Assembly: GCA_002027195.1 (NCBI GenBank)
Contig: MWJO01000036.1
Location: forward strand, 1-64,000
DNA from: Streptomyces sp. GKU 895
Lineage (GTDB): Bacteria > Actinomycetota > Actinomycetes > Streptomycetales > Streptomycetaceae
Direction: 5' to 3'
DNA: 64,000 bases
Under the pieces are notes generated by a model. The model was not told where the DNA came from. It saw only the letters and a program-made list of their open reading frames with translations, and searched no databases. Positions within the stretch are counted from its first letter, which is position 1. Each line of letters opens with the position of its first letter. Made by a program: the position numbers and the translations under genes. Shown in pieces: positions 1 through 8,544 of this stretch.

Positions 1-831
1 TACGGCGGCCAGCCCCAGGCCCCGATGGCCCCGCACGCCCGGCCCGCCGCCCGCTACGGACAGCCGACCCCGCCTCCCGGCTACGGCCAGCAGCCCCCGT
101 ACGGCCAGGTCCCGGGCCAGCAGGCCCCCTACGGCGCACCTCAGGGCGTCCCGCAGGGCGCGCCTCACGCGCCCGGAGTCGCCGCCGCGCTCCAGCAGTT
201 CAAGGAGACGCCGACCGGGCAGCGCTGGACGCAGCAGAACAAGAAGATGGTCCGCGTCGACCTCGGCATCGGCGGCCAGCCCGTGCTCGCCCGGCAGGGC
301 AGCATGGTGCTCTACCAGGGCAAGGTCGACTTCAGCTACAAGGGCGCGGGCTTCGCCGGCCGGATCACGGGCAACGCGACCGGCCAGGAGATGCAGCTGA
401 TGCGCTGCACCGGCCAGGGCCAGGTGTTCCTCGCCGAGAACTCCACGATGCTCCACCCGATCGAACTCCAGGGCGACGGCATCTGCGTCTCCGCCGAGAA
501 CGTCCTCGCCTTCGACGAGGGCCTGCAGTACGAGGTCCGCCGCATCGAGGGCCACGGCATCCCCGGCGGCGCGCTGTTCACGATGCAGTTCACCGGCACC
601 GGCACGATCGTCGTGAAGACCCACGGCACGCCCGTGGTCCTCCCGGTCACGCCGACGACGTTCGCCGACGCCAACGCCGTGGTCGCCTGGTCGTCCGCCG
701 CCCAGGTGGTCGTCTCCAGCCAGGTGCGGATGCGCCGCAACGCCTACCCCGGCGACACCGGAGAGAGCGTCAACCTCCAGTTCCGGGCCGCTCCCGGCAA
801 CTTCATCGTCGTCCAGCCGTACGAGATCTGA
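1..831 (+). CDS. AIM24 family protein (5' end outside window)
   Basis: The frame is open to the window edge, so the true start lies upstream. The first 60 or so visible residues are a Gly/Pro/Gln/Tyr-rich low-complexity segment. The rest (from about LQQFKETPTG, position 195) is an AIM24-type beta-sandwich domain that ends in the typical VVQPYEI segment. Two more AIM24 genes follow in the same direction with gaps of 11 and 18 bases, which suggests one operon. The family has no established bacterial biochemical function; in yeast AIM24 is a mitochondrial protein. The proline-rich head is absent from the two downstream copies and may mediate protein contacts; that is inference. Confidence 0.85.
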   Translation, partial: YGGQPQAPMAPHARPAARYGQPTPPPGYGQQPPYGQVPGQQAPYGAPQGVPQGAPHAPGVAAALQQFKETPTGQRWTQQNKKMVRVDLGIGGQPVLARQGSMVLYQGKVDFSYKGAGFAGRITGNATGQEMQLMRCTGQGQVFLAENSTMLHPIELQGDGICVSAENVLAFDEGLQYEVRRIEGHGIPGGALFTMQFTGTGTIVVKTHGTPVVLPVTPTTFADANAVVAWSSAAQVVVSSQVRMRRNAYPGDTGESVNLQFRAAPGNFIVVQPYEI

Positions 832-842
832 GGGAGCCCGTC

Positions 843-1523
843 ATGAACCAGCCGCTCGCGGGCTACGCCCCCGCACCCGTCACCGCCCGCATGGAGAACC
901 ACGGCAACCACATGCTGAAGGTCGCCATGCAGACCGGCAACGACCTCTTCGCGCGCGTGGGCTCGATGGTCGCCTACGAGGGCTTCGTCCAGTACGAGCC
1001 CAACCCGCCCGCCGTCCGCCAGATCGCCAAGGACTGGCTGACCGGCGAGGGCGCACCCCTGATGAAGTGCTCCGGCGACGGACTGCTCTACCTCGCCGAC
1101 TACGGCGCCAACGTCGTCGTCATCAACCTCAACGGCGACGGCATCTCCGTCAACGCCACCAACCTGCTCGCCTTCGACGCGCACCTCCAGTGGGGCGTGG
1201 AGCGGGTCAAGGGGCTGGCCAAGTTCGCCGGCCAGGGCCTGTGGAACACCAAGATCTCCGGGCAGGGCTGGGTCGCGCTGACCTCCCGGGGCAAGCCGAT
1301 CGTCGTCGACTGCGGCGGGGGCGAGGACGAGACGTACGTCGACCCGGACGCGCTCGTCGCCTGGTCGCCGAACCTCAAGGTCAAGGGCAAGCGCAGCTTC
1401 AAGGCCCAGTCGCTCATCGGCCGGGGCAGCGGCGAGGCCTACCAGATGGCCTTCTCCGGCCAGGGCATCGTCGTCGTCCAGCCCAGCGAGGACAGCACCG
1501 ACCGTCTCCGGGTCCGGGGCTGA
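843..1523 (+). CDS. AIM24 family protein, second of three
   Basis: This encodes 226 aa starting at ATG (MNQPLAGYAP). The preceding GAGGGAGCC supplies a ribosome binding site. Almost the whole protein is one AIM24 domain, with repeated short beta-strand motifs such as GDGLLYLADYG and SGQGIVVVQPSED near the C-terminus. No signal peptide or membrane segment is visible, so it should be cytoplasmic. It starts 11 bases after the previous gene and ends 18 bases before the next. The three proteins are clearly paralogous (shared GDGI, LAFD and VAWS motifs) but diverged. Function is unknown. Confidence 0.88.
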   Translation: MNQPLAGYAPAPVTARMENHGNHMLKVAMQTGNDLFARVGSMVAYEGFVQYEPNPPAVRQIAKDWLTGEGAPLMKCSGDGLLYLADYGANVVVINLNGDGISVNATNLLAFDAHLQWGVERVKGLAKFAGQGLWNTKISGQGWVALTSRGKPIVVDCGGGEDETYVDPDALVAWSPNLKVKGKRSFKAQSLIGRGSGEAYQMAFSGQGIVVVQPSEDSTDRLRVRG

Positions 1524-1541
1524 GGGGGAGCCAGAAACGCC

Positions 1542-2297
1542 ATGCAGAGCCCGATTTTCGCCTACAACGACCAGCAGAGCCAGGACCGCTGGAGCCTGCA
1601 GAACAAGCAGATGCTCCGGGTCACCCTGGAGGGCCACGACGACATCCTCGCCCGCAAGGGCACGATGGTCGCCTACCAGGGGCTGATGGAGTTCGACGCC
1701 GAGTACCAGTCCAACCAGCAGGGACGCGCGCGTGCGCACACCGGCGAGGGCCTGGACCTCATGCGCTGTCACGGACAGGGCACGGTCTACCTCGCCAACC
1801 TCAAGCAGCACGTGCACCTGGTGGACGTGGAGCAGGACGGCCTCACCGTCGACAGCTCCTATGTCCTCGCCATGGACTCCTCGCTGCACCACGAGGTCAT
1901 CGCCGTCGACAGCCTCTACGGCATCTCCGGCTCCGGGAAGTACCAGCTCAACATCACCGGCCGCGGCAAGGTCGCCCTCATGACCTCCGGCATGCCGCTG
2001 ATGATGCAGGTCACCCCGGACAAGTACGTCAACTGCGACGCCGACGCGATCGTCGCCTGGTCGACCTCGCTGCGCGTCCAGATGCAGGCCCAGACGCATT
2101 CCTCCGGCGTCTGGCGGCGCCGCGGCAACACCGGTGAGGGCTGGGAGCTCAGCTTCATGGGCAGTGGTTACGCGATCGTCCAGCCCAGCGAGCTGCTGCC
2201 GCCGCAGAACGCCCAGATCGGGTCCGGCCTCGCCGCCCAGTACGGGATGGGACAGCAGGGGGTACGCGCTCAGAACCAGGGCAACGTCTGGAGCTGA
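1542..2297 (+). CDS. AIM24 family protein, third of three
   Basis: This encodes 251 aa from ATG (MQSPIFAYND), preceded by GGGGGAGCC. The AIM24 domain covers residues about 15-215. A short Gln/Gly-rich tail of about 30 residues follows and is not found in the second copy. A perfect 16-bp stem hairpin begins 12 bases after the stop, so this is probably the last gene of the unit. It converges on the Nudix gene. Function is unknown; a multi-subunit assembly of the three paralogues is conceivable but not shown by the sequence. Confidence 0.88.
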   Translation: MQSPIFAYNDQQSQDRWSLQNKQMLRVTLEGHDDILARKGTMVAYQGLMEFDAEYQSNQQGRARAHTGEGLDLMRCHGQGTVYLANLKQHVHLVDVEQDGLTVDSSYVLAMDSSLHHEVIAVDSLYGISGSGKYQLNITGRGKVALMTSGMPLMMQVTPDKYVNCDADAIVAWSTSLRVQMQAQTHSSGVWRRRGNTGEGWELSFMGSGYAIVQPSELLPPQNAQIGSGLAAQYGMGQQGVRAQNQGNVWS

Positions 2298-2309
2298 CCC
2301 CCCGGACAC

Positions 2310-2349
2310 CATGTGTAAGGGGCGCCCGCCATTGCGCCCCTTACACATG
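2310..2349. terminator. Bidirectional hairpin terminator
   Basis: A perfect 16-bp inverted repeat (CATGTGTAAGGGGCGC and its complement) encloses an 8-base loop. It lies between the convergent AIM24 and Nudix genes and can serve both strands. Confidence 0.9.
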
Positions 2350-2357
2350 CTCCGGCG

Positions 2358-2879
2358 TCACAGCCTTGCGCGCGTCCCTTCCAGCAGTCGTACGACCGAC
2401 TCGTCCGCCACGTCCGCCACCTCGTCGTAGGCGAACCAGCGCAGGTCCAGGGACTCGTCGCTGATCACCTCCACGGTGCCGGCCGGGGCCAGTGCCGCGT
2501 ACTGGACGTCGAAGTGCCAGTGGCAGGGCGCCGGGATGGGGTGCCGGTCCAGGCCGACCGGGCCGCCCGGCAGCAGGGTCAGGCCCGCGATCCCGGACTC
2601 CTCGGTCGCCTCGCGCAGCGCCGCGGCGGCCACCGTCGCGTCCCCCGGCTCGCAGTGGCCGCCCATCTGGAGCCACATCCGCAACTTCTTGTGAAGGGTG
2701 AGCAGCACGCGCCCGCGTGACGGGTCGATCACCAGCGCGCTCGCCGTGATGTGCCCGTCCCCGCAGGACTTCCACATGCCGTCCGGGTGGGCCGACAGGT
2801 GGTCGAGGTACGTCTGGCGCAGGTCCTCCTGGTCCTCGTAGCCCTTCAGCACGAGGACCGCGTCGTCGTACAGGCTCAC
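2358..2879 (-). CDS. Nudix hydrolase
   Basis: This encodes 173 aa. The Nudix box is at residues 73-97 (GGHCEPGD then REATEESGI), which is the metal-binding nucleoside-diphosphate hydrolase signature. The spacing between the glycine and REx-EE halves is one residue longer than the usual GX5EX7REUXEEXGU, a variant of the motif. The start is taken as GTG at 2879 because it overlaps the TGA of the upstream gene (GTGA), which indicates translational coupling. A much longer in-frame extension upstream is the shadow of that gene. The substrate cannot be predicted. The gene ends just before a bidirectional terminator. Confidence 0.85.
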   Translation of the reverse strand: MSLYDDAVLVLKGYEDQEDLRQTYLDHLSAHPDGMWKSCGDGHITASALVIDPSRGRVLLTLHKKLRMWLQMGGHCEPGDATVAAAALREATEESGIAGLTLLPGGPVGLDRHPIPAPCHWHFDVQYAALAPAGTVEVISDESLDLRWFAYDEVADVADESVVRLLEGTRARL

Positions 2880-4312
2880 TCGGTGCCGTCGCCCTTGTCC
2901 TCGTCCTTCTTCTTCAGGTCGGGCTTCTCCGCGGCCTCGCCGAGCATCTTGTCCAGCTCGGAGAAGTCCAGCTGCTCGCGGTGCACGAAGCCGTCCGGGT
3001 CGTCCAGGTCCGAGGCGGTCGGCAGCATGTCCGGGTGGGCCCACAGGCCGTCCCGGCCGTCGACACCGCGCGCGTCCGTGAGCGAGGCCCACAGGCGGGA
3101 GGCGTCCCGCAGACGGCGCGGGCGCAACTCCAGGCCGATCAGCGTGGCGAACGTCTGCTCGGCCGGGCCGCCCGAGGCGCGACGGCGGCGCAGCGTCTCG
3201 CGCAGCGCGTCCGCGGACGACAGGCGCGGCTTCGCGGCCGCGTGGACCACCGCGTCGACCCAGCCCTCCACGAGGGCCAGGGCCGTCTCCAGGCGGGCCA
3301 GGGCCGCCTTCTGCTCCGGGGTGTCCTCCGGCTGGAACATGCCCTGCTGCAACGCGTCCTGCAGCTGCTCGGGGTTCTGCGGGTCGAACTGGCCGACCAC
3401 GTCCTCCAGCTTGGCGGTGTCGACCTTGATCCCGCGCGCGTAGCCGTCGACCGCGCCGAACAGATGCGAACGCAGCCACGGCACATGCGCGAACAGGCGC
3501 TGGTGGGCGGCCTCGCGCAGGGCGAGATACAGCCGCACCTCGTCCTTCGGCACGCCCAGGTCCTTGCCGAACGCCGCCACGTTCACCGGCAGCAGCGCGG
3601 CCTTGCCGGCCGGGCCGAGCGGCAGGCCGATGTCGGTCGAGCCGACGACCTCACCCGCGAGCACGCCGACGGCCTGCCCGATCTGCGTGCCGAACATGGC
3701 GCCGCCCATCGAGCGCATCATGCCGATCAGCGGGCCGGCCATGGCCTGCATCTCCTCCGGCAGGACGTCGCCCATGGCGTTGCCGACACGCTCGGCGACC
3801 GGGTCGACCAGCTCCTTCCACGCCGGCAGCGTCGCCTCGACCCACTCCGCGCGGGACCAGGCCACGGCGGAGCCCGCGCCGGACGGCAGGGACGTGGCGT
3901 CGTCGAGCCACAGGTCGGCCAGGCGGACGGCCTCCTGGACCGCGGTGCGCTCGGCGGGGCCGACGCTCGCGTCCTTGGTGCCGTCAGCGGTGCCCTGGGC
4001 GACCGTCTGGCGGGCGATCTGCTTGGCCATGTCCCAGTTCACCGGGCCGCCCTCGTACGAGAGCATCTGGCCCAGCTGCTGGAACGCGGCGCCCAGGTCG
4101 TTGGGGTTCAGGGAACCGAACATGGCAGCGAACGGGTTGTCGGCACCAGGGCCGCCGGGGCCACCGAAGCCACCGGCTCCGGGCAGCCCGCCGAAACCGA
4201 ACGGGTTGGCCGGGCCCTGACCACCACCGCTCTGCTGGTCCTTCTTCTTGCCCTCGTCGCCGTCGTCCGGCTCCTCCGGCGGAAGGCCGAATCCGAATGG
4301 GGTGTCACTCAC
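2876..4312 (-). CDS. DUF2342 family putative zinc-dependent hydrolase
   Basis: This encodes 478 aa. The first 80 residues are disordered, with an acidic and lysine stretch followed by Gly/Pro/Phe-rich repeats. The remainder matches the actinobacterial DUF2342 family, which is annotated as a putative zinc-dependent metalloprotease or hydrolase on structural grounds. The segment REAAHQRLFAHVPW (about residues 255-270) corresponds to the conserved core helix, but a textbook HExxH is not present in it, so protease activity is doubtful. The stop overlaps the GTG of the Nudix gene. It is transcribed divergently from the epimerase gene at 4502. Confidence 0.8.
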   Translation of the reverse strand: MSDTPFGFGLPPEEPDDGDEGKKKDQQSGGGQGPANPFGFGGLPGAGGFGGPGGPGADNPFAAMFGSLNPNDLGAAFQQLGQMLSYEGGPVNWDMAKQIARQTVAQGTADGTKDASVGPAERTAVQEAVRLADLWLDDATSLPSGAGSAVAWSRAEWVEATLPAWKELVDPVAERVGNAMGDVLPEEMQAMAGPLIGMMRSMGGAMFGTQIGQAVGVLAGEVVGSTDIGLPLGPAGKAALLPVNVAAFGKDLGVPKDEVRLYLALREAAHQRLFAHVPWLRSHLFGAVDGYARGIKVDTAKLEDVVGQFDPQNPEQLQDALQQGMFQPEDTPEQKAALARLETALALVEGWVDAVVHAAAKPRLSSADALRETLRRRRASGGPAEQTFATLIGLELRPRRLRDASRLWASLTDARGVDGRDGLWAHPDMLPTASDLDDPDGFVHREQLDFSELDKMLGEAAEKPDLKKKDEDKGDGTE

Positions 4313-4501
4313 GGGATTCCTCGGCTGGTAAGGCCACCGGTGTCCCGGCGGCGCGACTGCCCGATAACACCACCCAGCGTAGACACCGCCGGCGTTCGGG
4401 CCTCGGTGCTCCGCCGACTCGCGGCCTGCGGCAGGATGGATGCCACCTGGTACGTACGCGTCACTCGCGCTCGTACTGAAGACAACCGCTGGAGACGCCC
4501 G

Positions 4502-5614
4502 GTGAGTTCCCCTGATCCACAGGTTCGCGCAGCGCGAAACCAGTCAACCCATTCCGGTGTGCGCGGGCCCGTCGTCGCCGTGACCGGCGCCGCGGCCGGC
4601 ATCGGCGCGCTGCTCACCGAGCGGCTCGCCGCCTCGGACGAGATCAAGCAGGTCATCGCCATCGACGAGCGGCGCGGCGAGTGTGCCGCGGCGCAGTGGC
4701 ACATCCTCGACGTGCGGGACCCGGCGATCGCGGACAAGCTGCGGGGCGCGGACGTGGTCGTGCATCTGGCGCTGGATCTGGACCTGGAGACGGACGCGGC
4801 CGCGCGTACGGCGTACAACGTGCGGGGGACGCAGACCGTGCTGACCGCCGCCGCAGCGGCCGGGGTGCACCGGGTCGTGCTGTGCACGTCCGCCATGGTC
4901 TACGGGGCGCTGGACGACAACGAGCTGCCCCTGTCGGAGGACGCGGAGCTGCGGGCGACCGCGGAGGCGACCGGCGTCGGGGACCTGCTGGAGATCGAGC
5001 GGCTCGCGCGGAGGGCGCCTCGGGCGCACCCCGGCCTCAATGTCACCGTGGTGCGGCCCGCCGTGCTGGTGGGAGGCACCGACACCGCGCTGACCAGGTA
5101 TTTCGAGTCGCCGCGGCTGCTCGTCGTGGCCGGGTCGCGGCCGGCCTGGCAGTTCTGCCATGTCGAGGATCTGTGCAGCGCTCTGGAGTACGCCGTCCTC
5201 GAGAAGGTCGAGGGGGAGCTCGCCGTCGGGTGTGACGGGTGGCTGGAGCAGGAGGAGGTCGAGGAGCTCAGCGGGATCCGGCGGATGGAGCTGCCGTCGG
5301 CGGTCGCGCTGGGGGCGGCGGCCCGGCTGCACCGGATCGGGCTGACGCCGTCCCCGGCCGGGGACCTCGCCTACACGATGTACCCGTGGGTGGTCAGCGG
5401 GAGCCGGCTGCACGACGCCGGGTGGCGGCCGCAGTGGACCAACGAGGAGGTCCTCGCGGAGCTGCTGGAGGAGGTCTCCGGTCGGCACACGGTGGCCGGG
5501 CGACGGCTGGGACGGAAGGACGCGACGGCCGCGGGTGCGGCTGGGGCGACGGTGGCTCTGCTGGGTGCAGCTGCGGTGGTGCGGAGGGCTCGCAAGGCGC
5601 GTCGGCGGATCTGA
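4502..5614 (+). CDS. NAD-dependent epimerase/dehydratase family protein
   Basis: This encodes 370 aa from GTG at 4502, chosen for the GGAG a few bases upstream; no shorter start retains the Rossmann motif. The nucleotide-binding glycine motif TGAAAGIG lies near residue 30. Motifs of an extended SDR follow, such as VVHLALDLD and CTSAMVYG. The usual YxxxK lysine after VYG is not visible, so catalysis by the normal SDR mechanism is uncertain. The C-terminus has a short hydrophobic Ala/Val segment followed by an Arg/Lys-rich tail (KARRRI), which could be a weak membrane anchor. Substrate is unknown. Confidence 0.8.
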   Translation: MSSPDPQVRAARNQSTHSGVRGPVVAVTGAAAGIGALLTERLAASDEIKQVIAIDERRGECAAAQWHILDVRDPAIADKLRGADVVVHLALDLDLETDAAARTAYNVRGTQTVLTAAAAAGVHRVVLCTSAMVYGALDDNELPLSEDAELRATAEATGVGDLLEIERLARRAPRAHPGLNVTVVRPAVLVGGTDTALTRYFESPRLLVVAGSRPAWQFCHVEDLCSALEYAVLEKVEGELAVGCDGWLEQEEVEELSGIRRMELPSAVALGAAARLHRIGLTPSPAGDLAYTMYPWVVSGSRLHDAGWRPQWTNEEVLAELLEEVSGRHTVAGRRLGRKDATAAGAAGATVALLGAAAVVRRARKARRRI

Positions 5615-5641
5615 GCGAGGTGCCCGGGGTGGGGGCTGGGC

Positions 5642-5723
5642 GGGGTTTCGCTCGCCCGCGCTTGCGGGGTGCCGCATCTTTGGGCCGGGCGCCGCCCCAG
5701 CGGCACGACTGCCCGCAGCTACG
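5642..5723 (+). repeat. Interspersed 3'-UTR repeat, copy 1
   Basis: The segment begins GTTTCGCTCGCCCGCG and ends GCGGCACGACTGCCCGCAGC. A closely similar segment occurs at 13703-13779. Both copies lie just downstream of a plus-strand gene. Confidence 0.7.
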
Positions 5724-5804
5724 TAGGAGAATCCAAGGTCCACGCGCGCGTACCTGGTGAAAGCTCTATTCCGTGTTGTCCGGTGCGTGAGGCACGATGG
5801 GGTC

Positions 5805-6266
5805 ATGGGAACCACCTACGACCACCCCGGTGAGCAGGCCGCCGACGAGCCGATCAAGCTCATCGCCATCCGCGAGACCCCGCTCTCCCTGGACGAGGTC
5901 TTCAAGGCCGTCGGGGACGACGCGGCCGGGGGCACGGCGCTGTTCGTGGGGACCGTGCGCAATCACGACGGGGGAGCGGACGTCGATCAGCTCGGGTACT
6001 CGTGCCACCCCAGCGCCGAGGCCGAGATGCGGCGGATCGCCGAGAAGGTCGTCGCGGAGTACCCCGTGCGAGCGCTGGCGGCCGTGCATCGCGTGGGCGA
6101 CCTCGCGGTCGGAGACCTCGCGGTCGTCGTCGCGGTCTCCTGTCCGCACCGCGGCGAGGCCTTCGAGGCCTGCCGGAAGCTGATCGACGACCTCAAGCAC
6201 GAGGTGCCGATCTGGAAGCACCAGAAGTTCTCCGACGGGACCGAGGAGTGGGTCGGCGCCTGCTGA
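5805..6266 (+). CDS. moaE: Molybdopterin synthase catalytic subunit MoaE
   Basis: This encodes 153 aa. MoaE inserts the dithiolene sulfurs into precursor Z together with the thiocarboxylated MoaD subunit. Family motifs are clear: FVGTVRNHDGG near residue 45, HRVGDLAVGD, and the active-site segment PIWKHQKFSDG near the end with its lysines. ATG at 5805 is preferred; an in-frame GTG at 5757 would add 16 residues with no family similarity. No moaD or other moa gene is in the window, so the partner is encoded elsewhere. A small membrane protein and the YlbL-type protease follow on the same strand. Confidence 0.93.
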   Translation: MGTTYDHPGEQAADEPIKLIAIRETPLSLDEVFKAVGDDAAGGTALFVGTVRNHDGGADVDQLGYSCHPSAEAEMRRIAEKVVAEYPVRALAAVHRVGDLAVGDLAVVVAVSCPHRGEAFEACRKLIDDLKHEVPIWKHQKFSDGTEEWVGAC

Positions 6267-6404
6267 CCTGTCGACGTCTCGCTCATCCCACCTGCCACTC
6301 CCTCCAGTTGCGTAACCGCCCCCCGCACGTGAGCGTTGTCAGTGCGGATGGTTAATCTGCTGATCAGTCAGTTGCGGTCGCTCATCTGGGGTTGGGAGGT
6401 CGGC

Positions 6405-6560
6405 ATGGCGGCGCTCGCCTGGTTGCTGATTCCGCTTGTGGCTGCGATCGGTGCCGGTGTGTGGGGCAGCTGGGCCAACCGCACCCGCAAGGTGCGCAGC
6501 GACGGGCCCGAGCTGGACGGGTATGCCCGGTTCCGCAGGGCCATGGAGAAGCAGCCCTGA
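6405..6560 (+). CDS. Small single-pass membrane protein
   Basis: This encodes 51 aa, starting MAALAWLLIP. The ATG at 6405 has an excellent Shine-Dalgarno sequence (GGGAGG, five bases upstream). An upstream in-frame start near 6336 is possible but less well supported. Residues 3-22 form one hydrophobic helix, followed by a short charged cytoplasmic tail (SDGPELDGYARFRRAMEKQ). It is conserved next to the YlbL-type gene in Streptomyces as I recall; no function is known. Confidence 0.75.
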   Translation: MAALAWLLIPLVAAIGAGVWGSWANRTRKVRSDGPELDGYARFRRAMEKQP

Positions 6561-6596
6561 CGGGACGCTGACAGGGGCGTCCCGTACTGTCGTTCC

Positions 6597-7694
6597 ATGC
6601 CACGCCGCACCGCGACGATGCTCGCCTCCACCCTGATGCTGATCGCGCTTCTCTGCGCGGGAGTCTTCATTCCGGTCCCGTACTCGGAGATGTCCCCGGG
6701 CCCGACGGTGAACACCCTGGGCGAGCACGACGGTGAGCCGGTGCTGCAGATCTCCGGACGCAAGACGTACGCCACGAGCGGGCACCTCAACATGACCACC
6801 GTCCGGGTCACCAGCGCCGACTACAAGATGAACCTCGTCGAGGCCGTCTACGGCTGGCTGGCGCACGACAACAAGGTCGTGCCGCACGACACCCTCTACC
6901 CGGACGGCAAGACCGAGGAGCAGTCCACCCAGGAGAACGCCGAGGAGTTCAGCCAGTCCCAGGAGAGCGCCAAGGTCGCCGCCCTGAAGGAGCTGGACAT
7001 CCCGGTGAAGTCCTTCGTGATCGTCGCCACGGTCGCCAAGGACTCCCCGTCCGAGGGGGTCCTGCACGCCGGTGACGTCATCAAGGCCGTCGACGGAACC
7101 GCCGTCAAGCAGCCCACGGACGTCGCCGACCTGGTCACCAAGCACAAGCCCGGGGAGAAGGTCACCTTCACGATCGTGCCCGCCAAGGAGCAGGCCGCCG
7201 CGGAGAAGGAGAACAAGACGGCGACGGAGACCCAGGACGTGACCATCACGACCAAGGAGTCCCACGACGAGCTCCCGAAGCGCGCCATCGTCGGCATCAC
7301 CGCCGGGACCGACCACACCTTCCCGTTCACCATCGACATCAAGCTCGCCGACGTCGGCGGCCCGAGCGCCGGTCTGATGTTCTCCCTCGGCATCTACGAC
7401 AAGCTCACCCCGGGCAGCCTCACCGGCGGCAAGTTCGTGGCCGGTACCGGGACCATCGACGACGAGGGCAAGGTCGGCCCGATCGGCGGCATCGAGATGA
7501 AGACGGTCGGCGCCCGCGACAAGGGCGCGCAGTACTTCCTGACGCCCGCGGAGAACTGCGCCTCCGCCGCCAAGGACACCCCCAGCGGGCTCACCCTGGT
7601 GAAGGTGCACACCATCGAGGACGCCCTCGGCGCCCTGAAGGACATCCGCACCGGAGACACCGCCGGCCTCCCCAAGTGCACCACCAAGGGCTGA
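6597..7694 (+). CDS. YlbL family PDZ-domain Lon-type serine protease
   Basis: This encodes 365 aa. The N-terminal hydrophobic segment (residues about 7-26) is a membrane anchor. A PDZ domain occupies about residues 130-200 (GVLHAGDVIKAVDG). The C-terminal S16 (Lon-type) domain carries the catalytic Ser257 in GGPSAGLMF and Lys302 in GGIEMKTVGA, a 45-residue spacing close to that of Lon. This is a complete Ser-Lys dyad, so the enzyme should be active on the outer face of the membrane. In Bacillus the YlbL homologue acts in checkpoint recovery; the Streptomyces role is not shown here. A strong terminator follows. Confidence 0.9.
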   Translation: MPRRTATMLASTLMLIALLCAGVFIPVPYSEMSPGPTVNTLGEHDGEPVLQISGRKTYATSGHLNMTTVRVTSADYKMNLVEAVYGWLAHDNKVVPHDTLYPDGKTEEQSTQENAEEFSQSQESAKVAALKELDIPVKSFVIVATVAKDSPSEGVLHAGDVIKAVDGTAVKQPTDVADLVTKHKPGEKVTFTIVPAKEQAAAEKENKTATETQDVTITTKESHDELPKRAIVGITAGTDHTFPFTIDIKLADVGGPSAGLMFSLGIYDKLTPGSLTGGKFVAGTGTIDDEGKVGPIGGIEMKTVGARDKGAQYFLTPAENCASAAKDTPSGLTLVKVHTIEDALGALKDIRTGDTAGLPKCTTKG

Positions 7695-7720
7695 CGGCAC
7701 CGGCACGCGCGCGTACGTGA

Positions 7721-7754
7721 ACGAGGGCGCCCCCGCGGCTGGGGGCGCCCTCGT
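7721..7754. terminator. Bidirectional hairpin terminator
   Basis: A perfect 14-bp stem (ACGAGGGCGCCCCC and its complement) encloses a 6-base loop between the convergent YlbL-type and PPA1309-family genes. Confidence 0.92.
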
Positions 7755-7760
7755 CGTCGT

Positions 7761-7847
7761 ACCGGAGGACCGGAGGACCGGGTACCGGAGTACTGGAGGA
7801 CCGGAGTACCGGAGTACCGGAGGACCGGAGTACTGGAGTACCGGAGG
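7761..7847. repeat. Octamer tandem repeat, ACCGGAGK x 11
   Basis: Eleven head-to-tail units of ACCGGAGG, ACCGGAGT or ACTGGAGK (one unit is 7 bases) fill the space between the terminator and the stop codon of the PPA1309-family gene. The tract is a slippage-prone microsatellite outside coding sequence. Confidence 0.95.
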
Positions 7848-7850
7848 GCT

Positions 7851-8393
7851 TCAGTCCTCGAACGTCGCCGACAGGGCCTCCGCCAGGCCCGGTACCAGGG
7901 CGCCGCCGGTGAGGACCTCCGTCGGGGAGTCCTTCTCGCGCAGCCGCAGGGCCGAGTCGCGGGTGCCGTCGCGCAGGACCGCGACCGTCATCCGGACCTC
8001 CTGGCGGTCGGGGTGCTTCGCGACCCACTGGGTGAGCTTCTTGCCGCTGAGGTCCTCCGGGACCTGGGCCTCGGCGGACGGCGGCAGCATCAGGCGTTCC
8101 ACCGTCAGGGCGCAGCCGGCCACCGCGTCGGGCCAGGCGATGGTGCCGAGGAACTCGTCGAGCGGCTTGCCCGCCGGGATCTCCTCCTGCTCGATCGGGG
8201 TGAGACCGGAGGACTCCTGCTCGTCCTCCAGGCCGAGCTGGGCCGCGAGGGCGGGTTCCTGGGCTCGCAGTCGCGCGGTGTCTACGAGGGCGAAGAGGCG
8301 AGCGGGCTGGTCCCAGCCGAGGCCGGAGACGTACTCGTCGATCTCGAGCACGGCCCGGGTCAGGGGGCTCGCTGCCATGGGGGTGTTGGACAT
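7851..8393 (-). CDS. PPA1309 family protein
   Basis: This encodes 180 aa starting MSNTPMAASP at ATG 8393. It belongs to the actinobacterial PPA1309 family of conserved hypothetical proteins (about 180-200 aa, no catalytic motif recognised). The sequence is acidic and soluble, without signal peptide or membrane segment. The stop is three bases from the octamer repeat tract. The gene is divergent from the UPF0182 membrane protein gene. Function is unknown. Confidence 0.8.
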   Translation of the reverse strand: MSNTPMAASPLTRAVLEIDEYVSGLGWDQPARLFALVDTARLRAQEPALAAQLGLEDEQESSGLTPIEQEEIPAGKPLDEFLGTIAWPDAVAGCALTVERLMLPPSAEAQVPEDLSGKKLTQWVAKHPDRQEVRMTVAVLRDGTRDSALRLREKDSPTEVLTGGALVPGLAEALSATFED

Positions 8394-8544
8394 GGTCACA
8401 ATCCTGCCTCGTTCATGGCCGGAATCGGGAACCGAGTAAAGCGTGAGTAAGTTGCATAGGTGAGGGCCTACGATCACGTGGCCCATGGACGGCCCGTGAA
8501 CTCGCGGGCCTGACGGACCAACAGCGAACTTCGAGGTGCGCACC

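Noticed and set aside
744..2348. 534-codon minus-strand open frame across the AIM24 genes
   Set aside because: It is the GC-rich antisense shadow of genuine plus-strand genes. It has no family similarity, biased Val/Leu/Asp/Gly composition, and no Shine-Dalgarno.
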